From NCBI GenBank assembly GCA_036554285.1, contig DATBNO010000016.1:124001-188000 (forward strand): a stretch of 64,000 nucleotides of DNA. Reading direction: 5' to 3'. Position 1 is the first letter of the stretch; each line of letters begins with the position of its first letter. The translations under genes were made by a program, and so were the position numbers. This stretch comes from JADGGM01 sp025449955. Its GTDB lineage: Bacteria > Gemmatimonadota > Gemmatimonadetes > Gemmatimonadales > Gemmatimonadaceae. Below the pieces are notes generated by a model that did not search any database, had not been told where the DNA came from, and saw only the letters and a list, made by a program, of their open reading frames with translations. Below, in pieces: positions 16,549-25,617 of this stretch.

Positions 16549-17841
16549 TCAGATGGCCGGCGCCTCGGCGTCGGCTGCCGCCGGCAGAATGCCGCGCTCC
16601 ACGTATATGGGCCGGATCATGGCGCGGAGCTTGGGCAGTCGCAGCGTGAACCAGGCGCCGCCGGCCACGCACGCGAGACCGCCGAAGAAGATCGTCATCG
16701 GCACGCCGATGCGGCTGGCGACGACGCCGGCAACGAGACTGCCGATCGGCGCCGTGCCAAGGAATGCCATCGCGTAAAACGCCATCACGCGCCCGCGCAG
16801 CCGCTCGTCCACGATCGTTTGCAAGATCGTGTTGGTCGACGCCGTCTGCACCATGAATCCGCCGCCGGCGATGGGGAGCAGGAGCAGCGAGAGCCAGAGT
16901 GTGTGCGACAGCGCGAATGCGGCGAGGCCGACGCCGAACGTCATCGTCGCGACGGCGATCGCGCGCCCCAGGCCTAACACAGACGGCCGCGCGGCGAGGT
17001 ACATCGCGCCGGCGAGCGCGCCGGCGCCCGACGCCGTCATGAGAAAGCCGAGCGTGTGCGGTCCGCCGTGGAGGATGCGGGATGCCACGGCGGGCATGAG
17101 GACGACGTACGGCATTCCCATCGTGCTCACCAGTGCGAGCAACAGCAGCACCGTGCGCGCAGGAACGAACCCCGACACGTAGCGCACGCCCTCGCGCAGT
17201 TCCTCGAGCGCGCTGCCGCGAGCCCGCGACGTCGCACTGGTGTCGGGCAGCCGCATCGCGAGCAGCGAGGCGATCACGGCGATGTAGGAGATCGCGTCGA
17301 CCAGGAAGCACCACCCCTCGCTCGACGCGGCGATCAGGATGCCGCCGATCGTCGGACCGATGATGCGGCTGCCCGTCACCATGGACGAGTTGAGGGCGAT
17401 GGCGTTAGGCAGGTCCCCGCGCTCCTCCACCATCTCGATCACGAACGCCTGCCGGGCCGGCGTGTCGAACGCGTTGATGATGCCCTGCGCCACCTGCAGC
17501 GCGAGGATCTCGGCGACCGTGATGATGCCCGCCAGCGCGAGGACGGCGAGCGCCAGCGATTGCAGCATCGACAGCACCTGCGTCGCGACGAGAATGCGGT
17601 GCCGGTTGGAGCGATCGACGATCACCCCAGAAAGCGGCGCCAGCAGCAGCGTGGGGATCTGACCGCAGAATCCGACGATGCCTAACAGCAGCGCCGAGCC
17701 GGTGAGGCGGTAGACGAGCCAACTCGTGGCGATGCGCGTGATCCACGTCCCGACGAGCGAGACGCTCTGGCCGCTGAAGAACAGGCGGTAGTTCCGGTGC
17801 CGGAGCGCGCGGAGCAGCGGCGCACGCCGCGGCGGCTGCAC
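16549..17841 (-). CDS. MFS transporter, MFS_3/EntS-like
   Basis: A 430-residue integral membrane protein with about 12 hydrophobic segments and the MFS loop motif DRSNRHR between helices 2 and 3. The beginning, RNYRLFFSGQ...S, is typical of the MFS_3 group that includes enterobactin exporter EntS. Substrate cannot be assigned. GTG start (17841) eight bases downstream of the isochorismatase-like gene, so the two probably share a transcript. It converges with the beta-lactamase-like gene. Confidence 0.87.
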   Translation of the reverse strand: MQPPRRAPLLRALRHRNYRLFFSGQSVSLVGTWITRIATSWLVYRLTGSALLLGIVGFCGQIPTLLLAPLSGVIVDRSNRHRILVATQVLSMLQSLALAVLALAGIITVAEILALQVAQGIINAFDTPARQAFVIEMVEERGDLPNAIALNSSMVTGSRIIGPTIGGILIAASSEGWCFLVDAISYIAVIASLLAMRLPDTSATSRARGSALEELREGVRYVSGFVPARTVLLLLALVSTMGMPYVVLMPAVASRILHGGPHTLGFLMTASGAGALAGAMYLAARPSVLGLGRAIAVATMTFGVGLAAFALSHTLWLSLLLLPIAGGGFMVQTASTNTILQTIVDERLRGRVMAFYAMAFLGTAPIGSLVAGVVASRIGVPMTIFFGGLACVAGGAWFTLRLPKLRAMIRPIYVERGILPAAADAEAPAI

Positions 17842-17849
17842 GTCTTAGC

Positions 17850-18422
17850 CTAACGCAGCGCGTCGAGCACGTCGCGCGTCGATCGCACCCGGCCGATGGT
17901 CGGGAAGTACCGCGTGACGGCGAACGCGTGCAGGTCCGCCTCCCGTGCCGCCATCGCGTCCTCGGCGAAAACGAAGTTGTAACCCAGATCGAACCCGGCT
18001 CGCGCCGTGGACTCGACGCCCACGTTGGTCGAAATGCCGCCGATGACGATCGTGTCCACGTGACGCCGGCGTAGCTGCAGGTCCAGGTCGGTGCCGTGAA
18101 ACGCGCCCGGGTGGTGCTTCGTGACGCGCACGTCGGATTCCACGGCGTGGAGCTCCGGCACGATCTCGGCCCAGTCGGGTGATGGCTTGAAGGGCGGCCG
18201 CTGCACGTCGGTGAGCGGACGCGGGAACAACACGCCGCCCGGTCCCGGATCGACGTTCACCAGCACGACGAGCGCGCCGCGCTCGCGGAATCGCGCGGCG
18301 AGCTGCGCGGCGCGCGCGATGACGTCGTTAGCGGCGTGGGGTTGCGTGGTGCCGCCGGCGATGCCGCGCTGCAAGTCGATCAGGACGAGGGCCGTCGCCT
18401 GGGGGTCGAGCGTGAATGTCAT
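17850..18422 (-). CDS. Isochorismatase-family hydrolase
   Basis: A 190-residue single-domain isochorismatase fold. Catalytic Asp16 (LIDLQRG) and a Lys in VTKHHPGAFHGTDL are present, but the usual nucleophilic Cys of cysteine hydrolases is Gly in GGISTNVGVESTAR. True isochorismatases also have Gly here, and so do some uncharacterised YecD-like proteins, so a nicotinamidase role is unlikely. Pairing with an EntS-like exporter might hint at siderophore chemistry, but no synthase genes are nearby. ATG start at 18422, divergent from the Ser/Thr kinase gene. Confidence 0.85.
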   Translation of the reverse strand: MTFTLDPQATALVLIDLQRGIAGGTTQPHAANDVIARAAQLAARFRERGALVVLVNVDPGPGGVLFPRPLTDVQRPPFKPSPDWAEIVPELHAVESDVRVTKHHPGAFHGTDLDLQLRRRHVDTIVIGGISTNVGVESTARAGFDLGYNFVFAEDAMAAREADLHAFAVTRYFPTIGRVRSTRDVLDALR

Positions 18423-18570
18423 TGGCTCGGGAGTTCAGGGTGCACGCGCGCTGTTCACGAAGCGCGCCGGTCTCTCGGAAAATACGCGGGCGGCAGGGGA
18501 CCGATGGCCGGCGCTCTTGCCCGTGGTCGCCGCGTACCCGAAGTTAGTTGGGCCTGGGCCAAAGATCGCC

Positions 18571-20484
18571 ATGACTTTCCCGACTGCGATATTCGACAAC
18601 GAGGAGTTGTCCGCGCTACGCGCGGCGCTTGGCGGCCGGTATGTCGTCGAGCGCGAGCTGGGGCGCGGCGGGATGGGGGTCGTGTACCTGGCGCGCGAGA
18701 AGTCGCTCGACCGCCTCGTGGCGCTCAAGGTGCTGCCCGCCACGCTGATGGGGCAGGAGGTGCTGCGCGACCGATTCCTCCGCGAAACGCGGCTGGTCGC
18801 GAACATGTCGCACCCCAACGTGGTGCCGGTGTACGCGGTCGAGGAGCATCCCGGCGTAATTCTCTACGCGATGGGATACATCGACGGCGAGTCGCTCACG
18901 GAGCGGGTGCGGCGGGCCGGGCCGTTGCCGCCGGGCGAAGTTGCGCGCGTGTTGCAGGAGGCGGCGTGGGCGTTGTCGTACGCGCACAGCCGGGGCGTCG
19001 TGCACCGGGACGTGAAGCCCGACAACATCCTGATCGAGCGCGCGACGGGACGGGCGTTGCTGCTCGACTTCGGCATCAGCAAGGTGGCCGACTCGACGAT
19101 GACGTCGTTAGGCGAGACGCTGGGCACGCCGCAGTTCATGAGCCCGGAGCAGGCCGCCGGCGAAGGCGCGGATCCGCGGAGCGATCTCTATTCGCTGGGC
19201 CTGGTGGGATTCTTTGCGTTGACGGGCCGCGCGCCGTTCGACGGGCCGACGGTGCAGGGGATTCTGGCCATGCAAGTGACGCAACCGGCGCCGGCCATGG
19301 CGGTGGCGCGTCCGGGCACGCCGCGCGGACTCGCCGCGGCGATCGACCGGTGCCTGGCCAAGTCGCCTAACGATCGATGGCCGACCGCCGAGGCGCTGGT
19401 GGAAGCGTTGCAACGTGCGCGCGGCGCATCGGTCCAGGAGATCGCGCCGCCGGTGCGCAACTTTCAGCGCGTCGCCGAGATGACGCTGACCACGGTGATC
19501 ACGCTGTTCCTCCTGATCCCGGCGGTCGCGGCGGCGCGGCCGCAGGCCACGGACATGCTGGCCCTCGTCATCGTCATTTTCACGGCCATCAACCTGCTCC
19601 AGTTAGGCTCGAACGCGCGCCGGCTGCGCGACCAGGGATTCTCGTACGAGGATGTGCGTGCCGCCTTCGACGCCGATGCGCGGATCACGCGCGACGTGGC
19701 GGCAGAGGTGGTATCGGGGCAGCATCCGCTGCAGCGGTTAGCCCGCAAGCGGTTCCCGGTGTTCATGGCCGCCGGCGTGGCGATGTTCGGGGCGGGCGTG
19801 GTCCTGGCGAACCGCGTCCACGCCCAGCCCAGGACGGACGCCGTGGCAGTGGGGCTCGTCTTGGGAGGGGCGCTCCTCATCCTCGGGGTCGCGATCCTGC
19901 GCGCGTTCAGCGGCGACATTGGGCGCGGCGCGAATCGCCTGGCGGTTGCGCTGTGGCGGACCGGTGCGGGGCGTCTCTTTTTTCGACTGGCCGCACCCGC
20001 CAAGGGTGCGAGTGCCGCCGGCGCCGCGGCGCCGCGGACATCCGGTCACGCGGCCTTGATCGCGCTGAACGACCTCCCGCCCGCGCTGCGCCGCCAGTTA
20101 GGCGATGCCTCGCGGGTGGTGGCGAGCCTCGAGCGGACCGTGTCGGCGCTCGACGCGCGCGAGGGCGAGCTGGATCGCGCACTGGCCGAGGTGGCGTCGG
20201 CTGAGGGCGGGGCAGACGCCGCGGCGCTGGCGCGCGACCGCGCGAGCCTCACGCACGATCTCCAGCGCGCACGCGATGGTGTGATCGCGCATCGCGACGC
20301 GCTCAAGTCCGAGCTGGAGCATCTGCGACTCAGCTTCGTGCGCACCCGCGCCGGCGTGGGCACGGCGGCCGATGCGCGCGCGTCGGTCGACCGTGCGCGC
20401 GCGACGGTGCAGGCGGCCGAGCCGCAGCTGGCTCCGCCTAACGGATTGGCGGTTCGCGCACCGGCCGGATCGCGGCCGGCCTGA
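18571..20484 (+). CDS. Membrane Ser/Thr protein kinase with C-terminal coiled coil
   Basis: The 637-residue protein has an N-terminal Hanks-type kinase domain (about 24-285): P-loop GRGGMG (31-36), Lys53, HRDVKPDN catalytic loop, DFGIS and GTPQFMSPEQ. Two pairs of hydrophobic segments follow (about 305-355 and 395-445), separated by a charged linker, then a Glu/Arg-rich coiled coil (about 510-615). PASTA, WD40 and TPR domains common in bacterial kinases are absent. It probably phosphorylates cytoplasmic targets from the membrane; the coiled coil may mediate dimerisation. I chose the ATG at 18571 because it places the kinase domain near the N-terminus; an open frame reaches back to 18121 without family character. 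Confidence 0.9.
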   Translation: MTFPTAIFDNEELSALRAALGGRYVVERELGRGGMGVVYLAREKSLDRLVALKVLPATLMGQEVLRDRFLRETRLVANMSHPNVVPVYAVEEHPGVILYAMGYIDGESLTERVRRAGPLPPGEVARVLQEAAWALSYAHSRGVVHRDVKPDNILIERATGRALLLDFGISKVADSTMTSLGETLGTPQFMSPEQAAGEGADPRSDLYSLGLVGFFALTGRAPFDGPTVQGILAMQVTQPAPAMAVARPGTPRGLAAAIDRCLAKSPNDRWPTAEALVEALQRARGASVQEIAPPVRNFQRVAEMTLTTVITLFLLIPAVAAARPQATDMLALVIVIFTAINLLQLGSNARRLRDQGFSYEDVRAAFDADARITRDVAAEVVSGQHPLQRLARKRFPVFMAAGVAMFGAGVVLANRVHAQPRTDAVAVGLVLGGALLILGVAILRAFSGDIGRGANRLAVALWRTGAGRLFFRLAAPAKGASAAGAAAPRTSGHAALIALNDLPPALRRQLGDASRVVASLERTVSALDAREGELDRALAEVASAEGGADAAALARDRASLTHDLQRARDGVIAHRDALKSELEHLRLSFVRTRAGVGTAADARASVDRARATVQAAEPQLAPPNGLAVRAPAGSRPA

Positions 20485-20501
20485 CCGGGCGGCGGCCGCG
20501 C

Positions 20502-21122
20502 TCAGCGGCTCCCGGCCACGCCGGACGCGCGCGCCGCGCCGGTCATCGACGCTCTGCCTAACGAACGGCGCCGCGCACGCCGGAGCATCCACCGCACCCG
20601 GTATGCCGACCCGGCCGCGACCACGAGCGCGCACAACTCGATGTACACCTTCTCGCCGTCCAGCCAATCGACCGGCTGCCCCTTCAGCGTCGGATCCGAG
20701 AAGAGCGAATGCGCGAAGAAGAATGCCGCCGACGCGTACGCCACGTAGTGCAGGAGCTTCCAGTTGTGGCGCGTCATGCGGTGGCGGAAGTACGACGTCA
20801 CCACCACCAGTGCCAACGCGTAGAGCCCGATCGCGCCCAGCGTATTCACCACCGGCTGCTTGGGCGACTGCACCGGGATCGCGATGTCGAACACGCGGAA
20901 GTTGGCGGTCGACGAAAAGAGGACGATGATCGGGTGCAACGCCGACACGGCGAGCGCGAGATAGCCGGTCCAGTTGTGAATGCGGAAATAGTTGAACCGG
21001 CGATGGGGCCAGTGCGTCCACGGGTTGTACCGCATGGACAGGAGAAGCCCCAACAGGATGTTGAGCGTGAGGAGACCGCAGGCGACGAGCCCGACGTCAC
21101 TGGAGAGATCGATAGCGCTCAC
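20502..21122 (-). CDS. Ferric reductase-like transmembrane (heme b) protein
   Basis: This 206-residue protein has about five membrane helices. His residues on paired helices, in FRIHNWTGY and ALHPIIV and in WKLLHYVAY and FFFAHSLF, fit b-heme ligation as in ferric reductase-like domains and MsrQ/YedZ. No flavin or NAD domain is fused, and no MsrP gene is adjacent. The Arg-rich C-terminal tail is likely cytoplasmic. GTG start at 21122. It probably passes electrons across the membrane to an unknown acceptor. Confidence 0.8.
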   Translation of the reverse strand: MSAIDLSSDVGLVACGLLTLNILLGLLLSMRYNPWTHWPHRRFNYFRIHNWTGYLALAVSALHPIIVLFSSTANFRVFDIAIPVQSPKQPVVNTLGAIGLYALALVVVTSYFRHRMTRHNWKLLHYVAYASAAFFFAHSLFSDPTLKGQPVDWLDGEKVYIELCALVVAAGSAYRVRWMLRRARRRSLGRASMTGAARASGVAGSR

Positions 21123-21173
21123 GCGAGGCGGGGAATGAGGGTTCGGAGGTGGCGACTTCAGTACATACGTGCC

Positions 21174-21698
21174 TCACGGGACGTGCGTTGTCGAGGTGGC
21201 GTCGAGCGGCCGCGGTGATCGAGGCAATGTGGCCGCCTCGGCGCGGCGTCTCGCGTGGACTTCGACCCATGGCGCGCGCCACCCGCGCTGGACGATCCGC
21301 TCGACCCACTTCACGCCGTGTTCCGCGGGCGCGCCTAACCAGGTGGTCCAGCGATCCGCCACCGGGACGAGCGTGTCGCCCACCACCCGCTCCACCGAGA
21401 ATCCCGCGCGGTCGAGCAGCATCGACAGCGACCGCTCACTGAAGGCCTGGCGGTACGGGAAGGTGAGCAGGTTGTTGTGCGCGAGCACGCGCACGGCCAG
21501 CGGTGCCAACGCGCCGTGGACCCGCGAGCGCCAGCGGCGATAGAACGTGCCGTTAGGCATGCGCAACGCCAGGATGCCGCCCGGCCGCAGCAGCCGCTGC
21601 GCCGATCGGAGCGTCGGCCGGGTGTCGCACAGTTGCTCGAAGGTGCGCAACATCCGATCCAGTGCGCGCGATTCGCGTGCATGGTGCAGCATGGGCAT
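21174..21698 (-). pseudogene. Class I SAM methyltransferase, 5'-truncated remnant
   Basis: The frame encodes the C-terminal half of a class I methyltransferase: RSAQRLLRPGGILALRMPNG is the post-motif-III region, and LTFPYRQAFSERS follows as in related UbiE/type-11 enzymes. The N-terminal SAM-binding motif I (GxGxG) is missing. The same strand upstream is occupied by the oppositely oriented MFS gene starting at 21738. The first ATG (21698) would give a 174-residue product lacking the cofactor site. A rearrangement that removed the 5' half is the simplest reading; a functional shortened protein cannot be excluded. Confidence 0.65.
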
Positions 21699-21737
21699 GC
21701 CGCGTGCGCGAACGGTGCGCTCGTGAATGCATCCGCG

Positions 21738-22967
21738 ATGCGCTCGACCGGGCCGCCATCGGCCGCGCCCGCAGGACGCGCTGCGCCCATGTGGGGCGTC
21801 GCGCTGGGCATCACGGGCATCTACCTGCTCAGCACTCTCCCGTCGCCGCTCTATGTGCTCTACCAGCGGGCGTTCGGGTTTTCCGTGATCACCCTGACGG
21901 TGGTGTACGCGTTTTACGTGATCGGCACCATCGCGTCGATGTTTCTGTTCGGACGACTCTCGGACCAGATCGGACGGCGTCCGGTGGTGCTCGTCGCATT
22001 TGGGATAGCCGTGGCGAGTGCCGTGGTGTTTCTGTTCGTCTCGAGCACCGTGTGGTTGTTCCCGGCGCGCATCCTGAGCGGCTTGGCGATCGCATTGTCG
22101 GCCGGCGCGAGCACGGCATGGGTGACGGAGCTCGAGCCGCATCACGACACGGCAAAGGCGAGCAAGATCGTCATCGGCGCCAACACGTTGGGCCTGGGAC
22201 TCGGCCCGGTGTTGTCCGGCGTTCTGGCACAGTTCGCTCCGGCGCCGCTCGTGCTGCCGTACATCGTGTTCGCGATCATCATCGTTATCGTCGGCGCATT
22301 GGTGTGGCGTATTCCGTCCGCGACGTTGCGGACGAAGCAGTCCGGTGCGCAACTCTTCCGTCCGCATCTCGAGGTGCCCCGCGAGATCCGCGCGCGATTC
22401 GTGTCGCCTGCGATCGGGACGTTCGCGGTGTTCTCGGTGCTGGGCTACTACACGGCGTTGATTCCGACCCTGCTGAGTCAGGCGCTTCACAATCGCAATC
22501 ACGCGGTCGCCGGCGCGATTGTAGGCGGGCTTTTTCTGGCCGGTGCGGTGGCGGTCGCGGTGACGCCGCTCATCGATGCGCGCAAAGAGCTGATCGTCTC
22601 GCTGTTGGCGTTGATCCCCGGCGTGGCGCTCATGGTGGTAGCCGAAGCCGCGCACAGCATGCCGTTGCTCATCGCGGCGACGGCGATCGGCGGTGCCGCG
22701 AGCGGCATCGGCTACCGTTGCACGCTCCAGTTAGTCAACGAGATGGCGCCGGCTGACCGCCGATCGCAGGTGGTGTCCGCGTACATGATCGCGTGTTACT
22801 GCGGCGTGTCGCTGCCGGTAGTCGGCGTTGGTGTCCTCAGCACGTTCACGGCGTCCGTTACGGCCGATGCGATATTCGCGGGCGTCGTGGTGCTGTTCGC
22901 GATCGGCGCCCTCGTGACCGCCGTGACGTTCTCCGCGTCGCGCCGGTCGCACCGGGCACAGGCGTGA
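21738..22967 (+). CDS. MFS transporter
   Basis: A 409-residue membrane protein with about 12 hydrophobic segments and the MFS signature GRLSDQIGRRP after helix 2. PSPLYVLYQ near the start is typical of the YfcJ/arabinose-efflux-like branch. Substrate unknown. Start is uncertain: ATG 21738 is preferred, GTG 21723 is in frame, and neither has a clear ribosome-binding site. It stands alone, divergent from the methyltransferase remnant. Confidence 0.87.
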   Translation: MRSTGPPSAAPAGRAAPMWGVALGITGIYLLSTLPSPLYVLYQRAFGFSVITLTVVYAFYVIGTIASMFLFGRLSDQIGRRPVVLVAFGIAVASAVVFLFVSSTVWLFPARILSGLAIALSAGASTAWVTELEPHHDTAKASKIVIGANTLGLGLGPVLSGVLAQFAPAPLVLPYIVFAIIIVIVGALVWRIPSATLRTKQSGAQLFRPHLEVPREIRARFVSPAIGTFAVFSVLGYYTALIPTLLSQALHNRNHAVAGAIVGGLFLAGAVAVAVTPLIDARKELIVSLLALIPGVALMVVAEAAHSMPLLIAATAIGGAASGIGYRCTLQLVNEMAPADRRSQVVSAYMIACYCGVSLPVVGVGVLSTFTASVTADAIFAGVVVLFAIGALVTAVTFSASRRSHRAQA

Positions 22968-23080
22968 CGGTCGCGTCGCGCCCCGGCCCGGTTGCACGCG
23001 GTCCACAATTATATGGGATTGCAATGTAAGTGGCGCGTCGCTTGCCTAAGATGGTATTCGGTTAATACAACGGGGTCGAA

Positions 23081-23818
23081 ATGGGCGCGGGAGCTCGGGC
23101 TCGGCGTGTGTCGGTCGCGATCGTCACCATGGCGATGGCGGCGACGAGCGTGGCGGCGCAGGACACGACTCGGTGCAAGGCGATCTGTGAACCTCAGCTG
23201 CTTCTCCAGCCGGGACTGATCCGCACGCACATCTTCTCCGGCCCGCGCGTTCGCGACTTGTCCACCGGCGCCGTGTCGCGGGTCCAGGGCCAAACCAGCA
23301 GCTTGGTCGTCCTGACGGGCACCGCGAAGACGGCGATCCCGCTCACGTCGGTCTTCTTCAACGTCTCGTGGTTGCCTAACGCAACGGCGCACGAAAATCC
23401 GTACACCGAATACACGGCCAGCCAGATCGGCGCGCAGAACATTCGCGCGAACTCGCCGGCCGTCGACATGGGCGCGTTCGTGTCTGTGCTGCCGAAAACC
23501 AAGACCTTCGGCGTGCTCGCCATCAACCTCCAGGTGGCGGACCAATTCAGCGCCGCGGCGCGACCCACCGACAAGAGCGACTACACGCACAAGCTCGACC
23601 TGACGGCGATCGGTGCGTGGAGCCTGTTCTCGCGCCTCGGCATCCCGTACCTCAAGAACGTCGACGTCCTCACCGTGTTCGACTACGTGGCGACGGGCCT
23701 GCCGAAGGCCGGCGACCAAGTCCCGTTAGGCGAGCGCGTGTTCCTCGATGACGCGCACTCGGCGTCGCTCGAGGTCCAGTTGTCGTTCCCGCTGGCGCCG
23801 CTGTTTCCAAAGTCATGA
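23081..23818 (+). CDS. Secreted/outer-membrane-like protein linked to PQQ dehydrogenase
   Basis: A 245-residue protein with a signal peptide (about 8-27, VAAQ) and a beta-rich remainder with alternating hydrophobic residues and a terminal Phe-containing strand, compatible with a small outer-membrane barrel. Two cysteines (CKAICEP, about 32-36) follow the signal. I do not recognise a named family. The stop overlaps an ATG of the downstream PQQ dehydrogenase frame (ATGA), so it belongs to the same operon and may serve substrate entry. Confidence 0.65.
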   Translation: MGAGARARRVSVAIVTMAMAATSVAAQDTTRCKAICEPQLLLQPGLIRTHIFSGPRVRDLSTGAVSRVQGQTSSLVVLTGTAKTAIPLTSVFFNVSWLPNATAHENPYTEYTASQIGAQNIRANSPAVDMGAFVSVLPKTKTFGVLAINLQVADQFSAAARPTDKSDYTHKLDLTAIGAWSLFSRLGIPYLKNVDVLTVFDYVATGLPKAGDQVPLGERVFLDDAHSASLEVQLSFPLAPLFPKS

Positions 23819-23835
23819 CGGGACCGGAGTGCTCG

Positions 23836-25617
23836 ATGCAACCACGAAATTGGAGCATGATGACGATGGGCGTGGCGCGCGGCGGCCGTCTCGGATGGGC
23901 GGCGTGCCTCGCCGTTGCCTCGCTCGGCGCATGCACGCAGGACGCGCCGCGACAGGCGCACGCAAGCGAGGCCTCGCGCTTCGATGTCGCAACTGCCCAA
24001 CGCGCGCACGACGCGGCCATGCGCGACTCGACCCAATGGCCGGCCTACGGCCGCGACTACTCGAATCAGCGGTGGTCGACGCTCACCTCGATCGACACGG
24101 CGAACGTGTCCACCCTGCGACCCGCGTGGGTGCATCACTCCGGCATTCCACACGCATCGGAAACGAATCCGATCGTCGTCGATTCGGTCATGTACTTCAC
24201 GACGGCGCTCAACAACGTGTTCGCCGTCGACGCGCGAACGGGAAAGACACTCTGGCAGTACGCGTACCCGTACGAAGGCCACACGGTGGTGGACTGCTGC
24301 TCGACCAACAACAAAGGTGTCGCGGTGTACGGCGGCCGCGTGTTCATGGCGACGGTCGACGCGCGGCTCATCGCGCTCGATGCCGGCACCGGTCGCCCCC
24401 TGTGGACGGTGCAGGTGGGCGACAACGAAGCCGGTTACCACATGACCGGCGCACCCACGGTTGTGGACGGTCTCGTCATCACCGGCGTGAGCGGCGGCGA
24501 GCAAGGCTGCCGATGCTACGTGGACGCGTACGATGCGGCCGACGGACATCGCGTGTGGCGCTGGTACACGATACCGAGTCCCGCCGAGGGCGGGTGGTGG
24601 GGCAAGTGGCGCGCGGCCGACGACTGGGGCATGTCGTTCTCGCGCGACCTCGAGACCGAGCACGCGGACAGCGCGAAATATCCCGACGCCTGGCGTCACG
24701 GCGGCGGTCCGATGTGGCAGCATCCGGCGTACGATCCGGCGACGGGTCTCCTGTTTCTCGACACCGGCAATCCCGCGCCCGACATCGACGCGTCCGTCCG
24801 TCCCGGCGACAACCTGTACACCGACTGCATCGTCGCGCTCGACGTGAAGACGGGCAGGCTCCGGTGGTACTTCCAGGAAGTGTCGCACGATGTATGGGAC
24901 TACGATGCAACTACGCCGCCGGTGCTGGTCGACGTCGCCGACGGCAGCGGCCGCGTCACCAAAGCGGTGGCCGAGGCAGGCAAGGATGGGTTCGTGTACG
25001 TGCTGGATCGCGCGACCGGGAAGCCGATTCGCAAGAGCGCGCCGTTCGTGCCGTTCCTTCACTACATGGTGCGGCCGGACACGGCCGGCATCGTGATCGC
25101 CCCCGGCCCGTTAGGCGGATCGGACTGGAGTCCGACGGCCTACAGCCCGCAGACCGGCTACCTGTACGTGGACGGCAACTACCTCCCGCACAAGTACTGG
25201 TTGGAGCACATGACGCTCAAGGAACCGGCGCAATGGTGGGGCGGCACGGTGGAAGGCCAGCCGAGCGGCACGTATGGCGTGTTCAGCGCCGTGGACCTCC
25301 GCACGGGACGCGTGGCGTGGCGCGACAGTCTGTCCAAGCCGATCATCAGCGGCGTGTTGGCCACCGCCGGCGGCGTGGTGTTCACCGGCAGCTCGGACAA
25401 CCAGCTCGTGGCCTTCGACGCGCGAACCGGAAAGAAGCTCTGGAGCTGGCACACGGACGCCGCGATCAACGCGCCGCCGATCACGTACGCGGTGAACGGG
25501 ACGCAATACGTGGCCGTCGCGGTGACCGGCAGCCAGACGCTCGACACCCCGCGCGGCGACGAGCTGATCGCGTTCGCGCTGCCTAACGGAGCCGCGCCGG
25601 TGGGAGCGGCCCCATGA
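23836..25617 (+). CDS. PQQ-dependent alcohol dehydrogenase-like quinoprotein (lipoprotein)
   Basis: The protein (593 residues) has a lipoprotein signal with SLGAC and an eight-bladed quinoprotein propeller. Diagnostic features are vicinal cysteines CC at 154-155, which form the disulfide ring over PQQ, WDYD in SHDVWDYDATTPP with the likely catalytic Asp, and repeated W-motifs such as GKTLWQYA and GKKLWSWH. It oxidises alcohols or other substrates in the periplasm and passes electrons to cytochrome c; two cytochrome genes follow. I chose ATG 23836, with GGAG six bases upstream; an ATG at 23815 overlapping the previous stop is an alternative. Confidence 0.9.
   Translation: MQPRNWSMMTMGVARGGRLGWAACLAVASLGACTQDAPRQAHASEASRFDVATAQRAHDAAMRDSTQWPAYGRDYSNQRWSTLTSIDTANVSTLRPAWVHHSGIPHASETNPIVVDSVMYFTTALNNVFAVDARTGKTLWQYAYPYEGHTVVDCCSTNNKGVAVYGGRVFMATVDARLIALDAGTGRPLWTVQVGDNEAGYHMTGAPTVVDGLVITGVSGGEQGCRCYVDAYDAADGHRVWRWYTIPSPAEGGWWGKWRAADDWGMSFSRDLETEHADSAKYPDAWRHGGGPMWQHPAYDPATGLLFLDTGNPAPDIDASVRPGDNLYTDCIVALDVKTGRLRWYFQEVSHDVWDYDATTPPVLVDVADGSGRVTKAVAEAGKDGFVYVLDRATGKPIRKSAPFVPFLHYMVRPDTAGIVIAPGPLGGSDWSPTAYSPQTGYLYVDGNYLPHKYWLEHMTLKEPAQWWGGTVEGQPSGTYGVFSAVDLRTGRVAWRDSLSKPIISGVLATAGGVVFTGSSDNQLVAFDARTGKKLWSWHTDAAINAPPITYAVNGTQYVAVAVTGSQTLDTPRGDELIAFALPNGAAPVGAAP

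Noticed and set aside
21174..22655. Long minus-strand frame continuing upstream of the methyltransferase remnant
   Set aside because: The upstream part is antisense to the MFS gene and contains no methyltransferase motif.
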